Below are positions 6,763-15,028 of a DNA stretch of 64,000 bases, piece after piece (the first letter of the stretch is position 1; every line of letters starts with the position of its first letter). The DNA is from Ruminococcus sp. NK3A76 (GTDB taxonomy: Bacteria > Bacillota > Clostridia > Oscillospirales > Ruminococcaceae): the NCBI RefSeq assembly GCF_000686125.1, contig NZ_JMMA01000002.1, forward strand, positions 1,240,001 through 1,304,000, given 5' to 3'. The position numbers were made by a program, and so were the translations under genes. Under the pieces are notes generated by a model that was not told the DNA's origin, did no database searches, and was given only the letters and a program-made list of their open reading frames with translations.

Positions 6763-8187
6763 ATGAGAAGAATAAAAAGAATCCTTGCGCTGACGCTTTG
6801 CGTTTTATGTCTTCTGTGTTCGTGCGCTGAAAAAGACAGCTCATCACAGGCTGAAACAGCAGATACATCTTCAGACAGCAAGACCGAAAGCTCATCAGCA
6901 GCACCTGACGATAGTTCAGAACCTGAGCTGTCTTCCACATCTGACAGACCTCAGTTAAAGCAGGTCATCAATGACAATATATCAGATATGAAAGGCAAGA
7001 TAAAACAGGACGATACTATAACCATAGACAAAGAAACAGTCGGAGAAGACATTGCAGGTATGTATGACTATATCAATCAGACTGGCTGTTATCCTGTGTA
7101 CAGATGCGAGGGAGTGGAGTATTACCCAATGGGTGAGCTTGCTATTGATGCTATGATCGAGGAGCTTGAAAAAGCCGAGAGCTTTATATTCTTTGAATTT
7201 TACATCCTCAATGAGGGCGAGATGTGGGACAGGATTTATGAAGTCCTAAAGAGAAAAGCAGCAGAGGGTGTTGAAGTCAGGGTGATGTATGACTGGCTCA
7301 TAAGCGGCCTTGATCTGCCGGAGGGCTTTCCGCAGCAGCTTGAAGAAAATGGAATTAAATGTGTGCCGTTTTCCGAGGCCGGCGGAGATCAGTCTTATGA
7401 CTACAATATCAGAGATCATAGAAAGATTCTTGTCATAGACGGCAAGGTGGCCTTTACCGGAGGCATAAATGTTGCCGATGCATACGTTAACATCACACAT
7501 GAATTCGGTGTCTGGAAGGACAATTCGATCAAGATCACAGGAAGTGCTGTCAACAGCTTTACACTGATGTGCTTACAGCTATGGAACAGCTGCTCGGGCG
7601 ATACTGAGGTAGATAAATATCTTACAGCAGAAAGTGATGATGATAAATCCAAAGGCTACATCATGCCGTTTTCTGAGAACCCGTGTGATGAATATCTTGT
7701 TTCAAAGAGCCTGTATATGTCGATGCTTGAAAATGCAAAGGACTATATTTACATAATCACACCTTATCTCATACCTGATGAGGAGCTTGAAAAAGCGCTT
7801 GCAGATACAGTTGCAAGGGGCGTTGATGTAAGGATATATGTTCCCGGGATATCTGACCTTGTAATGGCTGGGACGCTTACCAAGGCGCAATATCAGCAGA
7901 TCATTGAAAGCGGTGTCAGGATATTTGAATACAACAAGGGCTTTATCCACTCAAAGGTCGTTGTATGCGATGATAATAAAGCTGTTGTAGGAACGATAAA
8001 TGTAGACAACCGCAGCTTTATATACGATTTTGAGTGCGGCGTGTACCTCTATGGCAAGGATCTGATAACAGATATCCTCGCAGAGTTTGACAACAAGGAG
8101 GATTTTACCGAAGTGACTGCAGAAGACGCATCTTCAAACTCAAATGTCGGAGGGTATATTCTTAAAGGCTTTGAAGGCCTGTTTTAG
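6763..8187 (+). CDS. Phospholipase D family lipoprotein, cardiolipin synthase-like
   Basis: Two HKD active sites are present: HRKILVIDG with GGIN, and HSKVVVCDD with GTINVDNRS. Such tandem PLD enzymes join phosphatidylglycerols to cardiolipin or hydrolyse phosphodiesters. Unlike standard cardiolipin synthases, which begin with two membrane helices, this one starts with a lipoprotein signal (basic RRIKR, hydrophobic stretch, then LLCSC with the likely lipidated Cys) and a Ser/Asp-rich linker, so it should sit outside the membrane. I chose ATG 6763, seven bases after GGAGG, over an upstream GTG. Followed by a strong terminator. PLD assignment is firm; the cardiolipin synthase role is inference. 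Confidence 0.9.
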   Translation: MRRIKRILALTLCVLCLLCSCAEKDSSSQAETADTSSDSKTESSSAAPDDSSEPELSSTSDRPQLKQVINDNISDMKGKIKQDDTITIDKETVGEDIAGMYDYINQTGCYPVYRCEGVEYYPMGELAIDAMIEELEKAESFIFFEFYILNEGEMWDRIYEVLKRKAAEGVEVRVMYDWLISGLDLPEGFPQQLEENGIKCVPFSEAGGDQSYDYNIRDHRKILVIDGKVAFTGGINVADAYVNITHEFGVWKDNSIKITGSAVNSFTLMCLQLWNSCSGDTEVDKYLTAESDDDKSKGYIMPFSENPCDEYLVSKSLYMSMLENAKDYIYIITPYLIPDEELEKALADTVARGVDVRIYVPGISDLVMAGTLTKAQYQQIIESGVRIFEYNKGFIHSKVVVCDDNKAVVGTINVDNRSFIYDFECGVYLYGKDLITDILAEFDNKEDFTEVTAEDASSNSNVGGYILKGFEGLF

Positions 8188-8195
8188 ATAATAAC

Positions 8196-8225
8196 AAAAG
8201 GAGCCTTGGAATAGGCTCCTTTTTT
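8196..8225. terminator. Bidirectional terminator
   Basis: 10-bp stem AAAAGGAGCC/GGCTCCTTTT with an 8-base loop and T run. It ends the PLD gene and overlaps the stop codon of the convergent glycosylase gene. Confidence 0.88.
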
Positions 8226-8718
8226 ATGTATATTCTTTAATTATCTTCCAACTTTCATACAGCCTGTCAAGCGAGCAGGCAGCATTTGCCGGGCTTGTTG
8301 ACGGCAGCTTTATAGCTTCGATATTTACAGCCGGTCTTATATGCTTGCAGTAAAGATCATAAGCTCTTGCCCCGTTGCAGAATATTGCTTTTATGTCAGC
8401 TGTACCGAGTATGATGCTTATATCGTTCACAACGACATCGGTTATGCTTGAATCGCTCGAGCCCTTTATCTCGCAGCTTGCTATCACGTCCCATAAAGCT
8501 ATCCTGTTTGCTGTGAGAAGAGCTTTTTTCTGCTCCGTTGTCTGAGGGGTGTCTGTGTTATAGATCCTTGCTATCAGCTTCCAGAACCTGTTCTGAGGGT
8601 GGCCGTAGAAAAACTTTGCTTCCCGTGATCTGACTGAGGGGAATGAGCCGAGAATCAGTATGCTGCTGTTTTCGTTATACACAGGCTCAATGCTGTGAAA
8701 CTGCTTTTGTGAATTCAT
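8224..8718 (-). CDS. DNA-deoxyinosine glycosylase (UDG superfamily)
   Basis: 164-residue member of the hypoxanthine-DNA glycosylase branch of the uracil-DNA glycosylase superfamily, which removes deaminated adenine. Motif 1 is GSFPSVRSREA followed by FFYGHPQNRFW, and the C-terminal loop is LPSTSPANA in place of the HPS motif of classic UDG. Its start overlaps the stop of the upstream HAD gene by four bases (ATGA), so the two are translationally coupled. With the OGG-like glycosylase and ung, this is one of three base-excision enzymes in the window. Confidence 0.88.
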   Translation of the reverse strand: MNSQKQFHSIEPVYNENSSILILGSFPSVRSREAKFFYGHPQNRFWKLIARIYNTDTPQTTEQKKALLTANRIALWDVIASCEIKGSSDSSITDVVVNDISIILGTADIKAIFCNGARAYDLYCKHIRPAVNIEAIKLPSTSPANAACSLDRLYESWKIIKEYT

Positions 8719-9518
8719 ATCAGCCCAAACCTTTCCATCGCCTTGGCAAGTCCGTCGTTGTACAGTGTATCAGTTACGAATTCGACCTTGTCTTTTAATG
8801 CGTCAGGGCAGCCGCCCATTGCAGCACTGTGTGCGGCATATTCAAGCATCGGCAGGTCATTCGTGCTGTCGCCGAAGGCATAGCTGTTTTCGTGTTTTAT
8901 CCCAAGCTCATCGAGCATGAACTTCATGCCTGTCGCTTTGCTGAAACCGTGAGGCACAATCTCGCAGCGCATTATTCCGGGGGAGTCGCCCCTTCTTATT
9001 ACCTGGAAATCCTTTGAAAGCTCACGCTCGAATATATCAAATCTGCTGTCATCATGCGCCCAGCAGAAAAACTTGTCAAAGTAAAAGCCCTCATCGTGTG
9101 CTTCATTAACATTAAACTGCTGTGATCTGAAATGGGTCAGCATATTTTCAAGCTCGGGGTGAATATAAGTATTGCTGTTATATCTCATGCTTTCTGCGCT
9201 TTCGTATATCGCAGGGATCTTAAGCTTTTCAAGCAGGTCTCTTATTTTCAGGCAAAGTGCCGGGTCATTTCGGTTTCGCAGAAGCTCTTTGCTGTCAAGT
9301 ATAATATTCGTGCCGCAGCCGCATACATACCCTGAGAAGCCGAGCTGTTTTATCCTGTCCTCAATGATCAGTATAGTCCTGCCTGTGTTTACCATTATTA
9401 TATGGCCGTTGTCTCTTGCGGCTTTCAGTGCGGCTTTGGTGCTTTCCGGAATAAACCTGTTCTCGTCCTCCGAGACCACCGTGCCGTCAATATCAAAAAA
9501 GAGTATCGATTTATCCAT
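8715..9518 (-). CDS. Cof-type HAD hydrolase
   Basis: 267-residue sugar-phosphate or nucleotide phosphatase of the Cof/HAD-IIB group. Motif I is FFDIDGT with nucleophile D9 and general acid D11; motif II is NTGRT; motif IV is GDSTNDLPML. A cap domain lies between about 85 and 185. The exact substrate is not predictable. AAAGGAAG precedes the ATG, and a promoter is visible 30 bases further up. Cotranscribed with the deoxyinosine glycosylase; a role for it in repair is not implied by the fold. Confidence 0.92.
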   Translation of the reverse strand: MDKSILFFDIDGTVVSEDENRFIPESTKAALKAARDNGHIIMVNTGRTILIIEDRIKQLGFSGYVCGCGTNIILDSKELLRNRNDPALCLKIRDLLEKLKIPAIYESAESMRYNSNTYIHPELENMLTHFRSQQFNVNEAHDEGFYFDKFFCWAHDDSRFDIFERELSKDFQVIRRGDSPGIMRCEIVPHGFSKATGMKFMLDELGIKHENSYAFGDSTNDLPMLEYAAHSAAMGGCPDALKDKVEFVTDTLYNDGLAKAMERFGLI

Positions 9519-9545
9519 GTATAACTTCCTTTCGTAAACATAGCT

Positions 9546-9574
9546 ATTATATCATAAGCCTGTCTGAATGTAAA
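9546..9574 (-). promoter_or_regulatory. Promoter of the HAD-glycosylase pair
   Basis: Minus strand TTTACA (9574-9569), 17 bases, TATAAT (9551-9546). Divergent from the iorA promoter 50 bases away. Confidence 0.75.
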
Positions 9575-9623
9575 TATCGCACTCCGGCTTTTGACAAATT
9601 ATACAGATATTTCATATATGTCA

Positions 9624-9652
9624 TTGACTTTATTGAGAAAAAGTGATATTAT
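9624..9652 (+). promoter_or_regulatory. Promoter of the first ior-paaK cassette
   Basis: TTGACT (9624-9629), 17 bases, TATTAT (9647-9652), 31 bases before iorA. Confidence 0.75.
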
Positions 9653-9683
9653 ATAAATAGTTTTTTTATGAGGAGATAGTCTT

Positions 9684-11501
9684 ATGCATAAGGAATTTTT
9701 GATGGGCAATGCCGCTATAGCAAGGGGCGCTGTTGATGCAGGGCTTAACGTTATATCCGGCTATCCGGGTACTCCTTCAACAGAGGTGCTCGAAACTGCC
9801 GCTAAAGGCAATGACGGCTCTTTATATGTAGAGTGGTCGGTAAATGAAAAGGCGGCGCTTGAATTATCCGCCGGTGCTGCATACTGCGGCGCAAACAGTA
9901 TGGTCACTATGAAGCAGGTCGGGCTGAATGTGGCTTCTGATCCGCTTATGAGCCTTGCTTATATAGGCGTTAAGGGTGCTATGGTCATTCTTGTAGCTGA
10001 TGACCCCGGCCCTATATCCTCCCAGACCGAGCAGGATACAAGGCATTTTGCAGCATATTCTAAGCTGCCCTGCTTTGACCCTTCCTCTGTTCAGGAGGCT
10101 TATGATATGATACAGGATGCTTTTGAGTATTCTGCAAAGTACAAGACCCCTGTGCTTTTCCGTCCGACAACAAGGGTTTGCCACGGTTATGCTTCTATCA
10201 CAGTTAAGGACAAGGAGGAGCGCAAGACAAATACCCCTGAGGGCTTTGTTAAAGACCCTTCAAAGTGGGTCATTTTCCCGAGACTTTCATACAATGCGCA
10301 TATCCATATAGAAAAGCGAAACGCCGAGCTTTCGCATGAATTCTCTGCTTATAAAAAGAATTTGATAATTCCCGAGGATAAGAAAGGCTGCACCAAGGGT
10401 ATTGCTACCCACGGTATAAGCTATGCATACACTACAGAGGCTTTAAACGGTAAAGAAGCCCCCCGTATACTTAAGGTATCAACGCCTTTCCCGTTCCCGG
10501 AGGCCAAAGCGCTCAAATTCCTTGAAGGGCTTGATGAGGTGCTGTGTATCGAGGAGCTTGACCCTGTTATCGAGCGTGAGCTTATCTACATCTGCGGCAA
10601 ATATCATCTTGATGTAAGGATATACGGAAAGCTTAGCGGCAATGTAAAGCCTGCCGGAGAGAATACCTGCGGCTCGGTGTATAACAATATAGCAGAATTT
10701 CTGGGCTTTGAGCCTGCTGAATCTAAGCCCGATGAAAATGCTCCCGAGCTTCCTGTAAGACCGCCTGTTCTTTGTGCAGGCTGCCCTCACAGAGCGTCAT
10801 TCTACGCTGTTAAAAAGGCAATGAAGGGTGTCAAGAGTGTTTTCTGCGGCGATATTGGCTGTTATACTCTCGGCAACGCCATGCCGCTCGATATGGTAGA
10901 TACCTGCCTGTGTATGGGCGCCGGTGTCAATATCACTCAGGGTATCGGCAGGATAGAGCCTGATACAAAGTGCTTTGCGTTCGTCGGCGATTCGACATTC
11001 TTTGCATCGGCTATAACAGGTGTTGTAAATGCAGTATATAATCAGGCTGATATGACACTTATCGTTCTTGATAACTCGACTACAGCTATGACAGGCCACC
11101 AGCCGCACCCCGGTACAGGAAGGACTATGATGGGGCAGGTAGTGGATAAAGTTGATATCACCGCCGTATTAAAGGGTATAGGTGTCAAGACAGTCGAGAC
11201 TGTTGACCCGCTCAGACTTGATGAAGCTGTTGAGTGTGTAAAGCGTGTTTGTGCTCTTGACGGAGTAAAGGCTATAGTATTCAAGTCGCCCTGCGCTGTG
11301 CTTATCAAGCCTGAAAAGCCTGCCGTTATCGACAGCAGCAAGTGCAAGCAGTGCAAGGTGTGCATAAAAGAGCTTGGCTGTCCGGGTATAGTTTTAAAGG
11401 ACGGCAAGGTGACTATCGAGCGCTCATTATGCTCTGGCTGTGGGCTTTGCTCGCAGGTATGCCCGTTCGGTGCGATAGGAGGTGCTGATAATGCAGACTA
11501 A
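9684..11501 (+). CDS. iorA: Indolepyruvate:ferredoxin oxidoreductase, alpha subunit (copy 1)
   Basis: Large subunit of the oxygen-sensitive enzyme that converts aryl-pyruvates to aryl-acetyl-CoA with reduction of ferredoxin, reversible in anaerobes. The N-terminal domain begins with GNAAIARGAVDAG and the SGYPGTPSTEV loop; the thiamine-diphosphate domain includes GDSTFFASAITG and LDNSTTAMTGHQ; the C-terminus holds two [4Fe-4S] motifs, C-x2-C-x2-C-x5-CP and C-x2-C-x2-C-x3-CP. 605 residues, complete. GGAGA lies before the ATG. Its last 11 bases overlap iorB, and paaK follows, so the three form an operon. A paralogue lies at 24601-26328. Confidence 0.95.
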   Translation: MHKEFLMGNAAIARGAVDAGLNVISGYPGTPSTEVLETAAKGNDGSLYVEWSVNEKAALELSAGAAYCGANSMVTMKQVGLNVASDPLMSLAYIGVKGAMVILVADDPGPISSQTEQDTRHFAAYSKLPCFDPSSVQEAYDMIQDAFEYSAKYKTPVLFRPTTRVCHGYASITVKDKEERKTNTPEGFVKDPSKWVIFPRLSYNAHIHIEKRNAELSHEFSAYKKNLIIPEDKKGCTKGIATHGISYAYTTEALNGKEAPRILKVSTPFPFPEAKALKFLEGLDEVLCIEELDPVIERELIYICGKYHLDVRIYGKLSGNVKPAGENTCGSVYNNIAEFLGFEPAESKPDENAPELPVRPPVLCAGCPHRASFYAVKKAMKGVKSVFCGDIGCYTLGNAMPLDMVDTCLCMGAGVNITQGIGRIEPDTKCFAFVGDSTFFASAITGVVNAVYNQADMTLIVLDNSTTAMTGHQPHPGTGRTMMGQVVDKVDITAVLKGIGVKTVETVDPLRLDEAVECVKRVCALDGVKAIVFKSPCAVLIKPEKPAVIDSSKCKQCKVCIKELGCPGIVLKDGKVTIERSLCSGCGLCSQVCPFGAIGGADNAD

Positions 11502-12063
11502 TATCATGCTTTGCGGCGTAGGCGGTCAGGGTATCGTGCTTACATCAAAGCTCATTGCAGCTGCTGCAATGGAGGAGGATATCCCTGTTATGAGTGCTGA
11601 GACTATCGGCATGGCACAGAAGGGCGGAAGTGTTTTCAGCTTTCTGCGGCTGGGTGAGGACGTAAGTTGCCCTATGTTTGCCCCTAAGAGTGCTGATATA
11701 CTCATAGCCTTTGAGCCTGCCGAGGCTGTAAGAATGCTTGGCTATTTAAAGGAAGGCGGAAAAGTAGTTGTCAACACACACGCTATAATGCCTGTGACAG
11801 CTGCACTTAAAGGCTCTGACTACAAGGGCGAGCAAATGCTTGAATACTTAAAGTCAAAGGTCGAAGATATTCTTCTTATTGACGGCGACAAGGCCTGTGA
11901 GGAGATAGGCTCGCCGAAGGTGCTCAACATGGTAATGCTGGGTGCTGCCATAAGAAGCGGTGTGCTGCCCTTTGACGTAGAGAAGATAGAGCAGACTATG
12001 AAAAATACCGTTAAACCGCAGTTCCACGAGCTCAATTCAAGAGCATTAAGATACGCAAAGTAA
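11491..12063 (+). CDS. iorB: Indolepyruvate:ferredoxin oxidoreductase, beta subunit (copy 1)
   Basis: Small subunit of Ior, homologous to the gamma domain of pyruvate:ferredoxin oxidoreductase, needed with IorA for the CoA-dependent half reaction. The N-terminal CGVGGQGIVLTSKL is the signature glycine loop, followed by ETIGMAQKGGSVFS. About 190 residues, the usual length. I chose ATG 11491, eight bases after AGGAGG, rather than an in-frame GTG at 11482 that overlaps the ribosome site itself. It overlaps the end of iorA by 11 bases, consistent with stoichiometric coupling. Confidence 0.93.
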   Translation: MQTNIMLCGVGGQGIVLTSKLIAAAAMEEDIPVMSAETIGMAQKGGSVFSFLRLGEDVSCPMFAPKSADILIAFEPAEAVRMLGYLKEGGKVVVNTHAIMPVTAALKGSDYKGEQMLEYLKSKVEDILLIDGDKACEEIGSPKVLNMVMLGAAIRSGVLPFDVEKIEQTMKNTVKPQFHELNSRALRYAK

Positions 12064-12080
12064 CACTGGAGGTAAAGAAT

Positions 12081-13319
12081 ATGCAGATAACACAAAAACA
12101 GCTTGAACAGGTCAACGACCGTATTAAGGCGCTTGTTGCATCAAACAGCTTTTACGGCAAAAAGCTCGAAGAAGCAGGGATAACTGAGGTCAACAGCTAT
12201 GAGGATTTCCTTAAGCTGCCTTTCTCGGAAAAGAAGGATCTTCGTGATGCTTACCCCCTCGGACTTATGACTGCGCCTGAGGAGGAGATAGTAAGGATAC
12301 ATTCTTCATCGGGCACAACAGGCAAGCCTGTAATAATACCATACACAGCAAAGGACGTTGACGACTGGGCTATTATGTTCAAGCGCTGCTATGAAACAGC
12401 CGGCATAACCAATATGGACAGGATCCAGATAACCCCCGGCTACGGCCTGTGGACTGCCGGTATCGGCTTCCAGAACGGCGCAGAAAAGCTCGGCGCAATG
12501 GTTATCCCTATGGGTCCCGGCAATACTGAAAAGCAACTTGAGATGATGCAGAGCATGGAGAGCACTGTTCTCTGCTCAACATCTTCCTATGCACTGCTGC
12601 TTGCTGAGGAGATAGAAAAGAGAGGTATCAAGAAGAATATCAAGCTCAAAAAGGGCGTTATCGGTTCTGAGCGCTGGAGTGAAAAGATGAGAAAGCGCAT
12701 TTCCGAATCACTCGGTATCGAGCTTTATGATATCTACGGTCTTACCGAGATATACGGCCCCGGTATAGGCATCAACTGTGAGCACAACACAGGTATGCAC
12801 ATCTGGGACGACTATCTTTACCTCGAAATAATCGACCCGAAGACCGGTGAGCCAGTGCCTGACGGTGAAATGGGCGAGATAGTAATAACCACACTCGTTA
12901 AGGAAGGTGCTCCGCTTATCAGATACCGCACACACGATCTTTCACGCATTATTCCCGGTGAATGCCCCTGCGGCAGAAGCTACCCGAGAATAGATGTTAT
13001 CATGGGCAGAACTGATGACATGATGAAGATAAAGGGCGTTAACGTATTCCCGAGCCAGATCGAGGAAGTCCTCGGAACATTCAAAGAAGTAAACAGTGAG
13101 TATCAGATTAGGATATCTCACCTTGACGGTAAGGACACAATGCGTATCTATGTTGAGACTACCGGCGATAATGACTTCAATGCTCTTGCACAGCGCATTG
13201 CCGAAAAGGTTAAGAGCGTTATAGGCTTTACACCGATTGTCAAGATAGTAGAGGTCGGCGTTCTCCCGAGAAGCATGAAGAAGACTGCAAGAGTAATTGA
13301 TGAGAGATACGATAATTAA
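12081..13319 (+). CDS. paaK: Phenylacetate-CoA ligase (copy 1)
   Basis: Adenylate-forming enzyme that activates phenylacetate or related aryl acetates to the CoA thioester with ATP. The AMP loop is SSSGTTGKP, the aromatic acid/adenylate motif is YDIYGLTEIYGPG, and the C-terminal domain begins MGRTDDMMKIKGV. A CPCG pair near residue 295 is typical of the Firmicute/archaeal group. 412 residues, about 20 shorter at the N-terminus than the second copy. Lying directly after iorAB, it can supply or use aryl-acetyl-CoA, linking free aryl acids with aryl-pyruvates. GGAGG precedes the ATG. Confidence 0.93.
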   Translation: MQITQKQLEQVNDRIKALVASNSFYGKKLEEAGITEVNSYEDFLKLPFSEKKDLRDAYPLGLMTAPEEEIVRIHSSSGTTGKPVIIPYTAKDVDDWAIMFKRCYETAGITNMDRIQITPGYGLWTAGIGFQNGAEKLGAMVIPMGPGNTEKQLEMMQSMESTVLCSTSSYALLLAEEIEKRGIKKNIKLKKGVIGSERWSEKMRKRISESLGIELYDIYGLTEIYGPGIGINCEHNTGMHIWDDYLYLEIIDPKTGEPVPDGEMGEIVITTLVKEGAPLIRYRTHDLSRIIPGECPCGRSYPRIDVIMGRTDDMMKIKGVNVFPSQIEEVLGTFKEVNSEYQIRISHLDGKDTMRIYVETTGDNDFNALAQRIAEKVKSVIGFTPIVKIVEVGVLPRSMKKTARVIDERYDN

Positions 13320-13333
13320 CGTATAAGTCCCTC

Positions 13334-13362
13334 TTGACAATCCTGCATAAAACTGATATAAT
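13334..13362 (+). promoter_or_regulatory. Promoter before the FUSC-like gene
   Basis: TTGACA (13334-13339), 17 bases, TATAAT (13357-13362). It is followed at once by a terminator-like hairpin before the gene. Confidence 0.8.
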
Positions 13363-13379
13363 AACTATATAGTAATGCA

Positions 13380-13415
13380 ACGGTGCTGAACTTGTGTCAG
13401 TGCCGTTTTTCTTTT
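13380..13415 (+). terminator. Terminator-like hairpin in the leader of the FUSC-like gene
   Basis: ACGGTGCTGA (13380-13389) pairs with TCAGTGCCGT (13397-13406) except for a central 2-base internal loop, followed by TTTTTCTTTT. It may end the paaK transcript, act as an attenuator of the next gene, or both. Confidence 0.6.
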
Positions 13416-13426
13416 GGGGTGATAGG

Positions 13427-13903
13427 ATGACTGCTAAAGCGCTGCCGCCAATAGGCGGACGTATAATCAAATCATCAGTCTCAGTGGCACTTTGTATGGT
13501 GATATATCTTGTGCGCACAAAGCTGCCTGTTGGCAACGGGATTCCATTTTACAGCGCACTTGCTGCACTGTGGTGTTTGCAGCCGTACCATGATACTGCA
13601 AGGATAAATGCCGGCCAACGTACAGCAGGCACTGTCGTCGGGGCTCTGTTTGGGCTGTGGTTTTTAGTGATACTTCGTGCAGCCGGGATATATAAACCGG
13701 CTGCGGTGTATCTTATTGCATCGGCTGTTGTGATACCTGTGATATACCTGACAGTTCTGCTCAAAAAGCAGAACGCAGCATTCTTTTCCTGCGTGGTGTT
13801 TTTAAGTATAGCGCTGACCCATTCTTTTGATGATGACCCATATACTTTTGTGCTCAACCGTGTGCTTGATACATTCATAGACATTGGTGTCGGCTTGCTG
13901 TGA
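13427..13903 (+). pseudogene. FUSC/aromatic acid exporter-like membrane domain, probably frameshifted
   Basis: 158-residue hydrophobic protein with about four membrane segments and a DPYTFVLNRVLDTFIDIGVG end that matches the end of the membrane domain of the FUSC/ArAE exporter group. The start is ATG 13427 after GGGGTGATAGG. The stop TGA overlaps a GTG that begins the following HAD-like frame (GTGA). Restoring one base near 13895 would fuse the two into a continuous protein reading GVG, two more residues, then VNNFRLP, which looks like normal family sequence, so I read this as the first half of a broken fusion gene. Genuine two-gene coupling cannot be excluded, but the second half is broken again downstream. 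Confidence 0.55.
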
Positions 13904-14689
13904 ATAACTTCCGTCTGCCAGTCCGTCACGACAGCGACACGCTTTATGTCAGCGGAATAGACAGTGTGCTTATACCTGATGATGATTCGGCTATTACATA
14001 CAGCAAGGTCGAGCTCAACCGTCTTATCGAGGCAGGGGTGAGGTTTACCATATCGACCGTACATACTCCTGCGGTGGTCATGTCGATTATGAAAGGCGTT
14101 GACCTGCGCCTGCCGCTTATAGTTATGGACGGGGCTGCAATGTATGATATAAAGGAAAAAGAATACATCGAAGCTGAATTTCTTCCGTCGCAGATAAGCG
14201 ACGAGGCTGAGAGCATTATAGCAGAGCAGGGGCTTCATTGCTTTGTGAATGTGATGTATGATTCAACGCTGCTGATATTCTACGGTGACTTCAATAACGA
14301 TGCCGAGCGTGAGCTTTTTTCGTCCTACAAGCACTCGCCGTACAGAAAATATATCCACTCAGCGTGCAGGCGTTTTGATGAGTACGAGAGGATACTTTAC
14401 ATGACAGTTCTTGAAACAGCTGACAATATCCATGCCCTCGAAAAAGAGCTTGATGCCCGATTGGGCAACAGTGTGCGTATCACAGTATCAGATTCGGGGT
14501 ATGAGGGATATCTGTATCTTAAAGTGTTTTCACCCCTTGCATCAAAGCAGCATATGCTAAAAAAACTCAAAGCGTGTTGTCACATTCGGCAGCATCAAGG
14601 GAGAATATGATGTCTATATAGGCGACGGCGGCGGAAATACGACCGTTAAAAAGCTCAAAAAGCTCTACAAAAATGATATATACCGCTAA
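13900..14689 (+). pseudogene. HAD/Cof-like domain with frameshift in an A7 run
   Basis: The frame from GTG 13900 resembles Cof-type HAD proteins but the motif I equivalent is SGIDSVL: the nucleophilic Asp is Gly, so even the intact ancestor was probably not a phosphatase. At 14559-14565 there is a run of seven A. With six A the protein would continue NSKRVVTFGSIKGEYD to a clean motif IV-like GDGGGN and end at TAA 14687-14689; as written it ends at 14610 in the unrelated CCHIRQHQGRI. So the gene is frameshifted or relies on slippage. No ribosome site precedes the GTG, supporting a fusion with the upstream membrane domain. Confidence 0.7.
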
Positions 14690-14739
14690 AATGCGTTTAT
14701 TTAGTGCTTTAAAGTCGCAAAATTATATGAATATCTCAC

Positions 14740-14768
14740 TTGACTAAAAAAGTGATATATGGTAAAAT
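14740..14768 (+). promoter_or_regulatory. Promoter directly abutting the second MITE
   Basis: TTGACT (14740-14745), 17 bases, TAAAAT (14763-14768). The predicted start of transcription coincides with the left end of the MITE at 14777, so any transcript would begin with the MITE hairpin. Confidence 0.6.
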
Positions 14769-14776
14769 TTATATAT

Positions 14777-14950
14777 AGGCAGCACCGCACAAAGATTGTG
14801 GTACAGATACGCAGTCAGATTTTTCGTCAGATTGCCCAAATTTACCGCAGGAATACTAACGTATTTCAAGGTAAATTTGGGTGATATGACGGAAAATCTG
14901 CAAGTAGATGTGCCGCAAAGCTCTCAGGCGGTCTTTGTGCGGTGTTGCCT
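14777..14950. mobile_element. MITE-like fold-back element, copy 2
   Basis: 174-bp copy in opposite orientation to 1876-2037. One terminal repeat differs by a single base (GGCAGCACC against GGCAACACC). Internal perfect 12-bp arms CCCAAATTTACC and GGTAAATTTGGG flank the centre, and GATTTTTCGTCA pairs with TGACGGAAAATC with one G-T pair. It retains the 12 bases missing from copy 1. Flanks are TA-rich, fitting TA target choice. Together with the promoter and terminator it fills the 339-base gap between the two pseudogenes; nothing else is visible there. Confidence 0.87.
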
Positions 14951-14967
14951 ATAGTAAAGTTTAAGCA

Positions 14968-15004
14968 AAGGTGCTTGTTCCATACTGGGGCAAGCACCTT
15001 TTTT
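14968..15004 (+). terminator. Strong terminator in the leader of the ATP-grasp gene
   Basis: 10-bp perfect stem AAGGTGCTTG/CAAGCACCTT with a 13-base loop and a T run, lying between the promoter at 14740 and the start codon at 15029. It may work as an attenuator, or may mark the end of an older upstream unit. Confidence 0.8.
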
Positions 15005-15028
15005 ATGTATATGAACGGAGTGGTCGAT

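Noticed and set aside
14777-14950. Attenuator or riboswitch specific to the ATP-grasp operon
   Set aside because: The same sequence occurs in reverse orientation at 1876-2037 in an unrelated place, so it is a mobile repeat.
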